Assembly: GCA_964462525.1 (NCBI GenBank)
Contig: CAYWWY010000002.1
Span: forward strand, 124,001-188,000
Origin: CAYWWY01 sp964462525
GTDB taxonomy: Bacteria; Thermotogota; Thermotogae; MWEM01
Length of the DNA: 64,000 nt
Direction of reading: 5' to 3'
Below the pieces are notes generated by a model. The model saw only the letters and a list, made by a program, of their open reading frames with translations. It did no database searches and was not told the origin of the DNA. Positions 8,953-16,445 of this stretch are shown here, one piece after another (the first letter of the stretch is position 1; each line of letters opens with the position of its first letter). The position numbers were made by a program, and so were the translations under genes.

Positions 8953-10333
8953 TCTCTTGAACTACGGAACGAACTTGTTCCAATGACTGGGTGCGCAGAT
9001 CTCGGATCAAAAATTCTTCGATCAGCATGGGATCCTTTTTGATGAATGCTTCTAAAGCCCATTCCATCCGCATAATCCTTGGGGTGAGGTACCATTGAAT
9101 CACTCTTTTTGGTAAAGGAGGATCGATAGGCTCCGGGTGAATCCCCGCTTTATCGACCCAGGCATTGACTTCTATGGCTACGTCATCGGCAATATCCGGT
9201 ATCAAACCTTGGTTGGGAATATTCACAACGAAACGATTGCCATGATTGTTTTCCAAAGCATCAATGAACGGAATATGTTGTTCGCCGCTCATCTCTTTGG
9301 AATCCAATATTCGTTGCGTTTCCTGCAAAAAAGCTTCCGGCAGTTGTCCAACTTTGGGGGTAAGGAATGTGCGGACATCTAATGATGGCTTTTCCTTAAT
9401 TGCTTGCGCCATTTGTGCCATGACCTGTGTGACCAAACTTAGCTGATGTTGATACCAGCTCCATCCTTCCGGAGCATCAGCACCGCCCCAAGGTTCACCA
9501 TACCATCTTTTTTTCGTGTCGGTATCAAAATGGTACTTCCAGCTCCCGTTCCTTGGTGTATCCCCGATCGGATACACTCCGTAAAAGCCAAACATATCCT
9601 GAGCGGCTGGAGAAAAATTGTCGTCAAAAGGTTGCTCTGGCTTCCAATCAGAAAGTACGAGCAGATACTCTTCCAATAGGGGATAGGCATCCTGTCCTTT
9701 GTATCGAAACCGATTCAGCCAGATCCCATGATTCACGCCCGCTACTTGCCAATCGACATGGTTTATATCCAAATTCAAGGCTTTACTGATTTCTCGCACC
9801 GAAAAATGACCGTGGCAAAATCCCATCATCTTGATAGATGAAGTCCTTCGAATCAATGTTGTTCCTTCAAATACTGGGTTAGCCGCTTGAAGCATCCATG
9901 CGTTTGGCGCCCTTTGTTCCATTAGGTGAGTCAACTGCGTAAAGAAGTCAAACTGCTTCCAATTGGTTAATGTATAGTAATCGGAGACCATATTGAATTC
10001 TTGGGTATCAATTCCCCGGTAGTATCCATGTTTTTCTCCGATGGCTCTCATCTTTTCTAAAAAGGCGTGCCCTCCTACCATTGCTGAGTTGATTACATAG
10101 TTTGCTCCATCAACAGCCTTCTCGAGATCATTCGTGGCTTCGAAGGTTATGTCTGCGCCTGCTTCGGAGGCGAATTTCCTCGCTAAGGTTTGCACCGCGC
10201 TCAACCTTTGGTCGTCAATGTCCATTAAACATACAGTCGCACCCTTCAAAGATGGTGTTTTATAGAGATCACTGACCAAGCGGAGAGAAAACACCGCGCT
10301 TCCCGCTCCCACAATACTGATCTTTACCGACAT
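8918..10333 (-). CDS. Glycoside hydrolase family 4, alpha-glucuronidase-like
   Basis: A 471-residue GH4 enzyme. The family uses NAD+ and Mn2+ to cleave glycosides by an oxidation-elimination route. The N-terminus is a Rossmann fold (IVGAGSAVF; MDID), and the metal ligands are visible as Cys173 in GFCHG and His202 in GVNHGIW. The stretch VNHGIWLNRFRYKG and the length closely match the Thermotoga maritima protein of 471 residues that I remember as an alpha-glucuronidase (PDB 1VJT); alpha-glucosidase or alpha-galacturonidase activity cannot be excluded. The ATG follows a GGAGGAG site. No transporter adjoins it, though a maltose-type operon lies 45 kb away. Its 3' end overlaps the preceding plus-strand gene. 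Confidence 0.88.
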   Translation of the reverse strand: MSVKISIVGAGSAVFSLRLVSDLYKTPSLKGATVCLMDIDDQRLSAVQTLARKFASEAGADITFEATNDLEKAVDGANYVINSAMVGGHAFLEKMRAIGEKHGYYRGIDTQEFNMVSDYYTLTNWKQFDFFTQLTHLMEQRAPNAWMLQAANPVFEGTTLIRRTSSIKMMGFCHGHFSVREISKALNLDINHVDWQVAGVNHGIWLNRFRYKGQDAYPLLEEYLLVLSDWKPEQPFDDNFSPAAQDMFGFYGVYPIGDTPRNGSWKYHFDTDTKKRWYGEPWGGADAPEGWSWYQHQLSLVTQVMAQMAQAIKEKPSLDVRTFLTPKVGQLPEAFLQETQRILDSKEMSGEQHIPFIDALENNHGNRFVVNIPNQGLIPDIADDVAIEVNAWVDKAGIHPEPIDPPLPKRVIQWYLTPRIMRMEWALEAFIKKDPMLIEEFLIRDLRTQSLEQVRSVVQEIMQESGYLGDS

Positions 10334-10385
10334 TTTATCTCCTCCTACTCAATAAATAACAGTGAATTCCGTACGGTTCCATTGG

Positions 10386-10410
10386 AAAGGGCGTTCCCAT
10401 GGCGCCCTTC
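10386..10410 (-). terminator. Possible weak hairpin between acetyltransferase and GH4 genes
   Basis: A 7-base inverted repeat AAGGGCG/CGCCCTT with a 9-base loop lies in the 96-base gap. There is no clear T-run on either strand, so it may be a pause or RNA-processing site rather than a terminator. Confidence 0.25.
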
Positions 10411-10429
10411 AATCTCTTGTTCAAAAACC

Positions 10430-10960
10430 TTATTCATTAGGCGCTTCGAGCTCAGCAAAAGTGAGCTTCATTCCTCGAGTGGGTTTAAAACCGAGCTTTT
10501 CGTAAAGCGGTCTTGCTTGATCACTGGTATGAAGCTGGATTTGCGCAACTCCTTTCTCCCTGCAAAAGGCAATCGCACGTCGGACTAACTTAAGCCCGAT
10601 TCCTCTTCTTCGAAACAAAGGATCCACATAAATGCTATGTAGATACACATATTCACCGGTTGGGTTCACGGGACTCGGAATCCATGGAGCACTTGACAAT
10701 ACCGCGCTACCCACTCCGGTGCTCAAAACGAAGGCTACCCAAGCATTACTTGTGTTTTGGTTTAAACTCGAATGGATAAACCGGGAATATGCCTTCTCCA
10801 TTTCATCAAGGGTCTCAATCGAATATCGGATCCCTTCTTTACGCGACATATCTTCGAACATCTTCCTCCGATGGGAAACCAGAAGGGAGCTATCTTGAAT
10901 TGTTGCGAAACGGATTATTGTGGGCTCTATGGTTGGCTCCAGTGAGTGCTTTTTTATCAT
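10430..10960 (-). CDS. GNAT family N-acetyltransferase
   Basis: A 176-residue protein with the GNAT fold: the motif A acetyl-CoA loop RRRGIGLKLV (about residue 120) follows the beta strand YLHSIYVDP, and motif B ends with ARPLYEKLGF. The family moves an acetyl group from acetyl-CoA to an amine; the substrate cannot be read from sequence. The ATG overlaps the stop of the upstream methyltransferase by one base (TAATG), so translation is probably coupled, since no separate ribosome site is seen. Confidence 0.82.
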   Translation of the reverse strand: MIKKHSLEPTIEPTIIRFATIQDSSLLVSHRRKMFEDMSRKEGIRYSIETLDEMEKAYSRFIHSSLNQNTSNAWVAFVLSTGVGSAVLSSAPWIPSPVNPTGEYVYLHSIYVDPLFRRRGIGLKLVRRAIAFCREKGVAQIQLHTSDQARPLYEKLGFKPTRGMKLTFAELEAPNE

Positions 10961-11526
10961 TATTTTCGCGCAATTACTTCATTCATCCTGCTTCGAAGGA
11001 AAGGTTTTCTTGAGTTTGAAGACCCAATCCGAAACCCTACTTTGACCAACACCATTTCGATTTCATCCAAAGATATGCCGTGACCAGCTTCATCCGGTTC
11101 TCGTATATACAGTGTTCCATTTGGTTTCATACACCTTCGGATTGCCATCATCGAAGGAACCCGTTCGGAACGAGGCAGATCATGGAGTACAAAGTGAACG
11201 ATCGCGATATCAAACCGGTCTTCTGAAAGCGAAAGATCCCATATCTTCCCCAAATGGTATTCAACACGGGTCCCAAAACCAAGCCGGTCGCGCACAATAT
11301 CAAGCCATCGACGCGAAATATCCACACAAGCAAGACAACCCTTTGGTCCGAGTCTCTTGTAAATGTGTTTTGACATGGCTCCGCTGCCGCTGCCAAACTC
11401 GAGGATTTGCTCATTGCCTTGGATTGCCATACTCCGTACATAAGAAGCGTAAACAGGACTCAAGATAGAATAACAAACAAGCTTATGAATCAATATTTCT
11501 CCTCTTGTTGGTTCGTAACCGCTCAA
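10960..11526 (-). CDS. Class I SAM-dependent methyltransferase
   Basis: A 188-residue protein with a Rossmann-type methyltransferase core: motif I EFGSGSGAM (about residue 43), an acidic residue ending strand 2 (CVDIS), and motif IV IAIVHFVLHDLP. The HFVLHDLP segment resembles UbiE/ArsM-like small-molecule methyltransferases, but the substrate is unknown. The start is a TTG with an AAAGGAG site 8 bases upstream. It forms a two-gene unit with the acetyltransferase downstream. Confidence 0.78.
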   Translation of the reverse strand: MSGYEPTRGEILIHKLVCYSILSPVYASYVRSMAIQGNEQILEFGSGSGAMSKHIYKRLGPKGCLACVDISRRWLDIVRDRLGFGTRVEYHLGKIWDLSLSEDRFDIAIVHFVLHDLPRSERVPSMMAIRRCMKPNGTLYIREPDEAGHGISLDEIEMVLVKVGFRIGSSNSRKPFLRSRMNEVIARK

Positions 11527-11570
11527 GTTCTTTCTCCTTTATAAAACAAAGCTTGATTCCCCTCCACAGT

Positions 11571-11579
11571 ATTGTACCA
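11571..11579 (-). promoter_or_regulatory. Extended -10 box TGGTACAAT before the methyltransferase
   Basis: Minus-strand TGGTACAAT lies 45 bases upstream of the TTG start at 11526. It differs by one base from the TGGTATAAT box seen elsewhere. No strong -35. Confidence 0.4.
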
Positions 11580-11650
11580 TAATTGGCCCAAGATTATGGA
11601 CCAGCAAAGAACCTTTTAACCCGCTGGGCGGTTGCTGTTTAGAAATGGGG

Positions 11651-12667
11651 TCATCGAATCTTTCCTTTTTTCCTTTTTTCCAAATAACGAACCTCACGGA
11701 GCATCTTCTGGTAGTTTTCCCACCGGGAGACCGAAATCTCCCCTTTTTCAAGCGCTTCACGAACAGCGCATTCTGGTTCTGATCCATGGGTACAGTTTGC
11801 GTACTTGCACTGCTTGGCATACCCGTCAATATCAGAAAAACTCTGGTCCAAGTTTGCTTCATCGGCCCATAATTGGATTTCCCGCATACCGGGGTTATCA
11901 ATGATCATCCCTCCTTTTGGAAGAACGATCATTTCGCGTTTGGTAGTGGTATGTTTTCCCTTATGATCATATGCGCGCACTTCGCCTGTTTTCATAAGAT
12001 CTTCAGAGATAATCGCATTCACCAAAGAAGACTTTCCAACTCCAGAAGATCCCACTAAAGTAGAAGTGACCCCTTTTCTAAGATAGGGTGATAGGGAGTC
12101 GAGCCCTTGTTTGTTTCGAGCGCTGACCCAGTGGACCGGAATCGACGGATCTATGATGGATCTTTGATTTAACCATTGTTCGTGATCCTCGATTAGCTCT
12201 GCCTTATTCATCACCAAAACGGGTTTTGCACCACTTCGATGACATTGCGTTATATATCTCTCTATGCTCCTGAGTCGGAATGATTGGTCGCATGCAACAA
12301 CAACCCATGCATAATCTATATTCGTTGCGATGATTTGCTCTTGAAGAACCAATCCCGCCACCTTCCGGGAAAAGATCGATTTCCTGGGCAATACCGCATG
12401 GATGAAACCTTGATGATCATCGGACCTTTTTACAGCCACCCAATCCCCTAAAGAGGGCAGTGAAGAGGGTTCAGCGGTGTGATACCTGAGTGTTCCCGAC
12501 AGTTTTCCTACAATAGGGTCGCTTTCTCCCCATAAGAGCCACCTGTTCCGGTCTACCCGGGCAACTCGATAGGGAACCCACCCTTTCTTTAAAAAAGACC
12601 CAAAACGCTTTTCAAAGAAAACGTCCCAGCCCAATTCTTCCAAAGATACATTGTGCCATTCTCCCAT
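11651..12667 (-). CDS. rsgA: Ribosome small subunit-dependent GTPase A
   Basis: A 338-residue circularly permuted GTPase that matures the 30S ribosomal subunit. An N-terminal OB fold is followed by GTPase motifs in the permuted order: G4 NKAE (the usual NKAD has Glu here), G5 SA, G1 GSSGVGKSS and G3 DNPGM. The C-terminal zinc-binding region has C-x5-C-x-H-x5-C (about residue 292 on). The ATG has an AGGAGG ribosome site. What is odd is upstream: a short open frame, an intrinsic terminator and a long stem that would cover part of the ribosome site (see the leader entries). Confidence 0.93.
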   Translation of the reverse strand: MGEWHNVSLEELGWDVFFEKRFGSFLKKGWVPYRVARVDRNRWLLWGESDPIVGKLSGTLRYHTAEPSSLPSLGDWVAVKRSDDHQGFIHAVLPRKSIFSRKVAGLVLQEQIIATNIDYAWVVVACDQSFRLRSIERYITQCHRSGAKPVLVMNKAELIEDHEQWLNQRSIIDPSIPVHWVSARNKQGLDSLSPYLRKGVTSTLVGSSGVGKSSLVNAIISEDLMKTGEVRAYDHKGKHTTTKREMIVLPKGGMIIDNPGMREIQLWADEANLDQSFSDIDGYAKQCKYANCTHGSEPECAVREALEKGEISVSRWENYQKMLREVRYLEKRKKGKIR

Positions 12668-12676
12668 GATTTCCCT

Positions 12677-12744
12677 CCTGAATCAAATGATGGATAAAAA
12701 AAACGCAGGTTTTTTTGTTAGCCTGCGGTCCATCATTATTCAGG
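12677..12744 (-). promoter_or_regulatory. rsgA leader stem enclosing a terminator and masking the ribosome site
   Basis: On the minus strand CCTGAATAATGATGGA (12744-12729) pairs with TCCATCATTTGATTCAGG (12694-12677), a stem of 16 base pairs with a two-base bulge. It encloses the terminator hairpin at 12696-12727, and its 3' arm includes the first AGG of the AGGAGG ribosome site of rsgA. The nested layout suggests control of both transcription and translation of rsgA. Confidence 0.6.
12696..12727 (-). terminator. Intrinsic terminator in the rsgA leader
   Basis: The minus strand has the 6-base stem CGCAGG/CCTGCG with a 12-base A-rich loop, followed directly by eight T. It sits 30 bases upstream of the rsgA ATG, between the likely promoter (12904-12912) and the gene, so it is placed like an attenuator. 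Confidence 0.7.
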
Positions 12745-12765
12745 ATTCAAGAAAATACGATACAC

Positions 12766-12852
12766 TCATGATGGATTTCGTTTGGACGGCAGGCTATAGA
12801 GTCCTAGTGAGTCTTTTCTTTTCTGAAGATTGTCATGTTCAACCATAGCCAT
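12766..12852 (-). CDS. Possible 28-residue leader peptide upstream of rsgA
   Basis: On the minus strand an ATG at 12852 follows an AAAGGGGTGGT ribosome site and opens a 28-codon frame ending in TGA. The peptide starts MAMVEHDNLQKRKDS and ends LPSKRNPS. It begins about 45 bases after the likely promoter and stops 22 bases before the terminator-bearing stem. No run of a single regulatory amino acid stands out, unlike amino-acid attenuators. It may be a regulatory leader or a small protein; coding is unproven. Confidence 0.4.
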   Translation of the reverse strand: MAMVEHDNLQKRKDSLGLYSLPSKRNPS

Positions 12853-12903
12853 ACCACCCCTTTCATTTAGATTGTAATGATTTTCGGATCAATGATCTTC
12901 GAA

Positions 12904-12912
12904 ATTATACCA
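12904..12912 (-). promoter_or_regulatory. Extended -10 promoter TGGTATAAT for the rsgA leader transcript
   Basis: Minus-strand TGGTATAAT, with no good -35. A transcript from here would carry about 230 bases of leader before rsgA. Confidence 0.55.
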
Positions 12913-13017
12913 CGGAATTGATCAAACTGATCTCTTTTGGACCGTAAAGACCGTTGTCTTTATTACCTACCGATTCGATAATGGATCGACGCTATTGATC
13001 TAAGATTTTCAAAGACC

Positions 13018-13046
13018 TTGCAATGACTCATAAAATGATGTATAAT
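13018..13046 (+). promoter_or_regulatory. Promoter of the tRNA operon
   Basis: TTGCAA at 13018-13023 and TATAAT at 13041-13046 are 17 bases apart, 28 bases before the first tRNA. This is a near-consensus sigma-70 type promoter. The preceding 100 bases on this strand hold nothing else that I recognise. Confidence 0.75.
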
Positions 13047-13074
13047 ATGGCCTGTCTCAAGTTCGTTGGGGTTC

Positions 13075-13150
13075 GGGCTCTTAGCTCAACAGGTAGAGCA
13101 TCCGGCTCATAACCGGACGGTCGGAGGTTCGAGTCCTCCAGAGCCCACCA
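13075..13150 (+). tRNA. tRNA-Met (anticodon CAT)
   Basis: A full cloverleaf can be drawn: acceptor GGGCTCT/AGAGCCC, D-stem GCTC/GAGC, anticodon stem TCCGG/CCGGA with loop CTCATAA, T-stem GGAGG/CCTCC with TTCGAGT, discriminator A and an encoded CCA. The acceptor stem starts with a G-C pair, so it is an elongator rather than an initiator. A tRNA-Ile2 whose C34 becomes lysidine shares the CAT anticodon and cannot be fully excluded by eye. It is the first gene of a two-tRNA operon. Confidence 0.93.
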
Positions 13151-13174
13151 CAATTCGAAAAGGATGTATTGAGT

Positions 13175-13250
13175 CGGGGCGTGGCGCAGATGGAAGCGCG
13201 TCAGCATGGGGCGTTGAAGGCCGCTGGTTCAAATCCAGTCGCCCCGACCA
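13175..13250 (+). tRNA. tRNA-Pro (anticodon GGG)
   Basis: The acceptor CGGGGCG/CGCCCCG begins with the C1-G72 pair typical of tRNA-Pro; D-stem GCGC/GCGC, anticodon stem TCAGC/GTTGA (one G-T pair) with loop ATGGGGC, T-stem GCTGG/CCAGT and TTCAAAT. G follows the anticodon, as expected for tRNA-Pro. CCA is encoded. It lies 24 bases after tRNA-Met and is followed at once by a strong terminator. Confidence 0.94.
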
Positions 13251-13280
13251 AAAAACCCTTCCTCATAGGAAGGGTTTTTT
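13251..13280 (+). terminator. Intrinsic terminator of the tRNA operon
   Basis: A perfect stem of about 12 base pairs (AAAACCCTTCCT/AGGAAGGGTTTT, loop CAT) ends in a T-run. The A-run on the 5' side would allow it to work on the other strand too. Confidence 0.9.
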
Positions 13281-13291
13281 CTATTATTTGC

Positions 13292-13320
13292 TTGATTTGA
13301 GCGCATATATATGGTAGAAT
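13292..13320 (+). promoter_or_regulatory. Promoter of the yaaR-holB-ricT operon
   Basis: TTGATT at 13292-13297 and TAGAAT at 13315-13320 are 17 bases apart; the -10 is preceded by TGG. It lies directly after the tRNA terminator and 34 bases before the yaaR start. Confidence 0.7.
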
Positions 13321-13353
13321 CCTCAAGGGATCGGAGAAAAGAGGATCGAAGGA

Positions 13354-13830
13354 ATGAGGATCGAACCACCGGATAAAAATATCGACCAAAATAAAGACTC
13401 AGCAAAGGTTCGAAGAAAAAAGCTTAGAAAGAGCGTGGGGAAAGATACTTCTCTGGAGGAGACTTGGGAAGGGTTTATGGATGTCTTGGATGAAATCCAG
13501 TTGGATAAAGCAGAAGAAGAGGCAAAAAAATACCTTCAGCTTGTACTTTCTTCAGGGAACCGGTTTTCTCGCTCTCCTACTCATCGGCATTTTTTGGATT
13601 ATAAAGAATCGATGCGAAAATTTCTCCAGTTTATTGAAAAAGGGTTATATCGAATCCGAGAAGATGCTGGAATGGATGTTGATTTCCCAAAACTATACAT
13701 GATTGCTGAAGTCGTTGACGAAAGAATGCATCAAGTCGCTCAATTGCTTATCAATAATGAAAAAAACACCATCGTCTTTGCTGCCAAAGTAGAAGAGATG
13801 AATGGTTTGATCATAGACCTATATCGATGA
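13354..13830 (+). CDS. yaaR: YaaR family protein (DUF327)
   Basis: A 158-residue cytoplasmic protein matching DUF327/YaaR in length and in the order of conserved segments: a charged N-terminal tail, then a helical body with ETWEGFMDVLDEIQ, NRFSRSPTHRHFLDYK and a C-terminal helix (VDERMHQVAQLLI). The function is not established. The gene stands directly before holB and the PSP1 gene, as in Bacillus (yaaR-holB-yaaT), which makes the assignment firmer. The ATG has a GAGG site 9 bases upstream and the stop overlaps holB by 4 bases. Confidence 0.82.
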   Translation: MRIEPPDKNIDQNKDSAKVRRKKLRKSVGKDTSLEETWEGFMDVLDEIQLDKAEEEAKKYLQLVLSSGNRFSRSPTHRHFLDYKESMRKFLQFIEKGLYRIREDAGMDVDFPKLYMIAEVVDERMHQVAQLLINNEKNTIVFAAKVEEMNGLIIDLYR

Positions 13831-14933
13831 AATCTATGGATCTTAGTTCCTTCTTCCAAACGTATTATGCTGGGCCTTTGGCAATCATTCAAAGATTTCT
13901 GAAAGAAAGGGATGCAATTTCGATATGTCTTCGATGTGATGATCCTTCTTTAGCCAGACACTTTTTTTCTCATGTTCTTAGCATCCAGGAAAACCTTTGT
14001 TTTCACAAAATCCAAACTTCAAACGACTTTTTCGCGATCCAAACTGAAGGCACAATCAAAATCGATGACATCCGTCAAGCAATCAGTTTTTCCCATCTGA
14101 CTGTTTCGGAACTCACCAAAAAGTACCTATGGATTGATCGAATGGAACGGATCCAACCTCAAGCGGAAAACGCCATGCTCAAGCTCCTCGAAGAACCACC
14201 AACAAACACCATGATCATTGTCTGTTGTCAATCATTTCATGCCCTCTTGCCAACCGTTCAAAGTCGCCTATTTCGATTGGACCTTCCGATCATTTCGCCC
14301 TCCGAAGATTCATTCGCTCCAGGGACAATGACCCGCTGGATAATCGATCGAGGTGGTGTTCAATTGGGTACAGTGTTGAATGCGGAAGGCTTCCGCTTGG
14401 AAGAATATTTAGAGACACTCCAATCATCACCCATTGAAGATATCTGGAATGGATATCGACAATTGTGCGGAGGAGAGGCCCCACAAGATGACAAAGGCGA
14501 GCGCCTTGAAACCTACACTCGGAAATTTCTTTTCTCCTATCGCTTATCTTGGGAGCTCTTTTGGGACGCTTTACGGCGGCGGAGAAAAAGAGAGTGGCTA
14601 GAGCGATTCGAAACGATGGATCGGGAAGTTCGCGGTCGCAGGAGTGGTTTTTTCACTCTTTGGTTTCATTCGGTTTTCGATTGGATCCAAGAGATGGTTT
14701 CCGCATGCATCCGTTTGGACTACTCCGACCATTGGTATCGTGTTGGTTGTTCTCAATGGATCAACCAATGGTCGCAGTTTGATGGTTCAGTGCATTTGGA
14801 CCGTTCTCGCTCATTAGTAACATGGATTGCCCGGGTTCAGAATATGAAGAGCCTGACCGTGCACCCGCAGTTGACCTTTATTCTATTATGGGACCAGCTT
14901 GAACAGCTAAATAAAAGGAGGAACAGTCGATGA
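13827..14933 (+). CDS. holB: DNA polymerase III delta prime subunit
   Basis: A 368-residue clamp-loader subunit that helps load the sliding clamp during replication. The typical delta prime region AENAMLKLLEEPPTNTMIIVC and the downstream sensor-like LLPTVQSRLF are present; the phosphate-binding loop is degenerate, as expected for this non-hydrolysing subunit. It is longer than many homologues, with a C-terminal helical collar part. The ATG overlaps the yaaR stop and the TGA overlaps the next ATG, so three genes are tightly coupled. Confidence 0.87.
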   Translation: MKSMDLSSFFQTYYAGPLAIIQRFLKERDAISICLRCDDPSLARHFFSHVLSIQENLCFHKIQTSNDFFAIQTEGTIKIDDIRQAISFSHLTVSELTKKYLWIDRMERIQPQAENAMLKLLEEPPTNTMIIVCCQSFHALLPTVQSRLFRLDLPIISPSEDSFAPGTMTRWIIDRGGVQLGTVLNAEGFRLEEYLETLQSSPIEDIWNGYRQLCGGEAPQDDKGERLETYTRKFLFSYRLSWELFWDALRRRRKREWLERFETMDREVRGRRSGFFTLWFHSVFDWIQEMVSACIRLDYSDHWYRVGCSQWINQWSQFDGSVHLDRSRSLVTWIARVQNMKSLTVHPQLTFILLWDQLEQLNKRRNSR

Positions 14934-15817
14934 CTTTGCCCAATGAAATATATGAAGTAGAGTTCCTTCCCGTAGGCAAACTGCACTTGTTTGCCTGTAA
15001 AGAAAGGCTCTCAGTGAATGACTATGTGTTGGGGACCAGCGATTTTGGACTGGAGGTGGGCCGAGTGGTTCGAGGGCCCGTTCAGCGAGAGATTAAAGAC
15101 CCCATTCCTTCGATCCTCCGGAAAATGACCGAGGAGGATCTGCAAGCCCATCGCAAGAACGAGGAAGACGCAAAAGAAGCATTTCGTGTCTGCGCAGAAA
15201 AGATTGCTGATTTTGGACTTCCAATGAAACTGTTGAAAGCGGTGTACATGTTTGACCGATCCAAAATTCTTTTCTATTTCAGCGCAGAAAACCGGGTTGA
15301 TTTTCGCGACCTTGTCCGGGACTTGGCTCGAACCTTTAAACTACGGATCGAGTTGCGCCAGGTCGGGGTGCGAGATGAACTTAAGTTCACAGGCGCATGT
15401 GGTCTTTGTGGTCAAGTCGTATGTTGTAAGCGCTTTTTAAGGGACTTTGACACCATCACCTTGAAAGACGCAAAAAAACAACAACTGCTGATCAACCCAA
15501 TTAAAATTTCCGGGCAATGCAAACGGTTGCTTTGTTGCCTTCGTTATGAGGTCGATGCATATACCCATTTTATGAAAGGCATTCCGAATCAGGGGGCCAT
15601 TGTCGAGTTCGAGGGTTCTGTATGCAAGGTCCAAAATGCCAATGTTTTTACGCAAGTAGTAACTGCAGTGAGTGATAATGGGAAAACCATCCCGATTCCC
15701 TTTTCTTTTTTCAATGCCAACCAAATCAAAATCATCCATGAAACGGAAGATATAGAAACCATAGAAGTCGACATTCCTTCAGAAGATGGGGAAGAAATTC
15801 CTCCTGAAGACGATTGA
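14930..15817 (+). CDS. ricT: PSP1 domain protein, RicT (YaaT) type
   Basis: A 295-residue PSP1-family protein. In Bacillus RicT joins RicA and RicF in an iron-sulfur complex that controls RNase Y processing of mRNA. The conserved cysteine clusters are visible in GACGLCGQVVCCKRF and GQCKRLLCCLRYE (about residues 151-205), which support cluster binding. The C-terminus is an acidic tail. A strong AAAAGGAGG site lies 8 bases before the ATG, which overlaps the holB stop. RicA and RicF genes are not in the window. Confidence 0.86.
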   Translation: MTLPNEIYEVEFLPVGKLHLFACKERLSVNDYVLGTSDFGLEVGRVVRGPVQREIKDPIPSILRKMTEEDLQAHRKNEEDAKEAFRVCAEKIADFGLPMKLLKAVYMFDRSKILFYFSAENRVDFRDLVRDLARTFKLRIELRQVGVRDELKFTGACGLCGQVVCCKRFLRDFDTITLKDAKKQQLLINPIKISGQCKRLLCCLRYEVDAYTHFMKGIPNQGAIVEFEGSVCKVQNANVFTQVVTAVSDNGKTIPIPFSFFNANQIKIIHETEDIETIEVDIPSEDGEEIPPEDD

Positions 15818-15827
15818 TTCTTTTCTG

Positions 15828-16445
15828 ATGTCTTCACACTTCGAGCACTATTACACACCAAGCCCTAAGTCCGAACTAAGAAAGAGCGAAGCAAAACTCC
15901 TTTTGAGAAACGGGCATGAATATCAATTCATCACACCAAGCGGTGTTTTTTCATTCGGTCATGTGGATCGGGCGAGTCGTATTCTCATCGAGTATGCTAA
16001 GATTCATGGAAAATCGTTGCTCGATATCGGGTGTGGTTATGGGGTTGTCGGCATCACATTAGCGAAAGAAAATCCTTTGATTGACCTTTCAATGAGTGAT
16101 GTCAACTCAAGAGCAGTGGAGTTTACCAAAATCAATGCCAAAAATCACAATATCCAACCCAATATAGCCATTGGCTATTTGTACACTCCCTGGAACAAAC
16201 AGCGATTTGATATGATCCTCTCAAATCCTCCGATGGCAGCGGGAAAAGAGGTTTGGATGGAGTTGATTTCGAAAGCTCATGAACACTTGAATCCTGGTGG
16301 ATCCATACAGATTGTCGCTTTCCATAACAAAGGAGGAGAACGACTAATGAATTATTTGCGCTCTGTTATGGGAAATGTACGGACACTAGTCAAGAGCGGA
16401 GGGATCCGAGTATACTTTTCATGTAAGGATGGGAATCCATTTTGA
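15828..16445 (+). CDS. RsmC-like class I methyltransferase (16S rRNA m2G type)
   Basis: A 205-residue protein with motif I DIGCGYGVVG and the NPPMAAG catalytic motif of N-methyltransferases acting on guanine or adenine. The start HFEHYYTPSP and the layout match the short YbxB/RsmC-like enzymes thought to methylate G1207 of 16S rRNA. The start is uncertain: the ATG at 15828 fits the family N-terminus, while an in-frame ATG at 15786 would add 14 residues and overlap ricT; neither has a clear ribosome site. It follows ricT in the same operon. Confidence 0.8.
   Translation: MSSHFEHYYTPSPKSELRKSEAKLLLRNGHEYQFITPSGVFSFGHVDRASRILIEYAKIHGKSLLDIGCGYGVVGITLAKENPLIDLSMSDVNSRAVEFTKINAKNHNIQPNIAIGYLYTPWNKQRFDMILSNPPMAAGKEVWMELISKAHEHLNPGGSIQIVAFHNKGGERLMNYLRSVMGNVRTLVKSGGIRVYFSCKDGNPF

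Noticed and set aside
12696..12744. A possible T-box riboswitch before rsgA (ATGGACCGCAGG resembles the T-box antiterminator motif)
   Set aside because: The match to the TGGNACCGCG core lacks one base, there is no recognisable specifier stem or other T-box element upstream, and rsgA is not an amino-acid or tRNA-charging gene.
12651..12848. A 65-codon plus-strand frame across the rsgA leader
   Set aside because: It reads through both arms of the terminator stem and has no ribosome site; the structured leader explains the region better.
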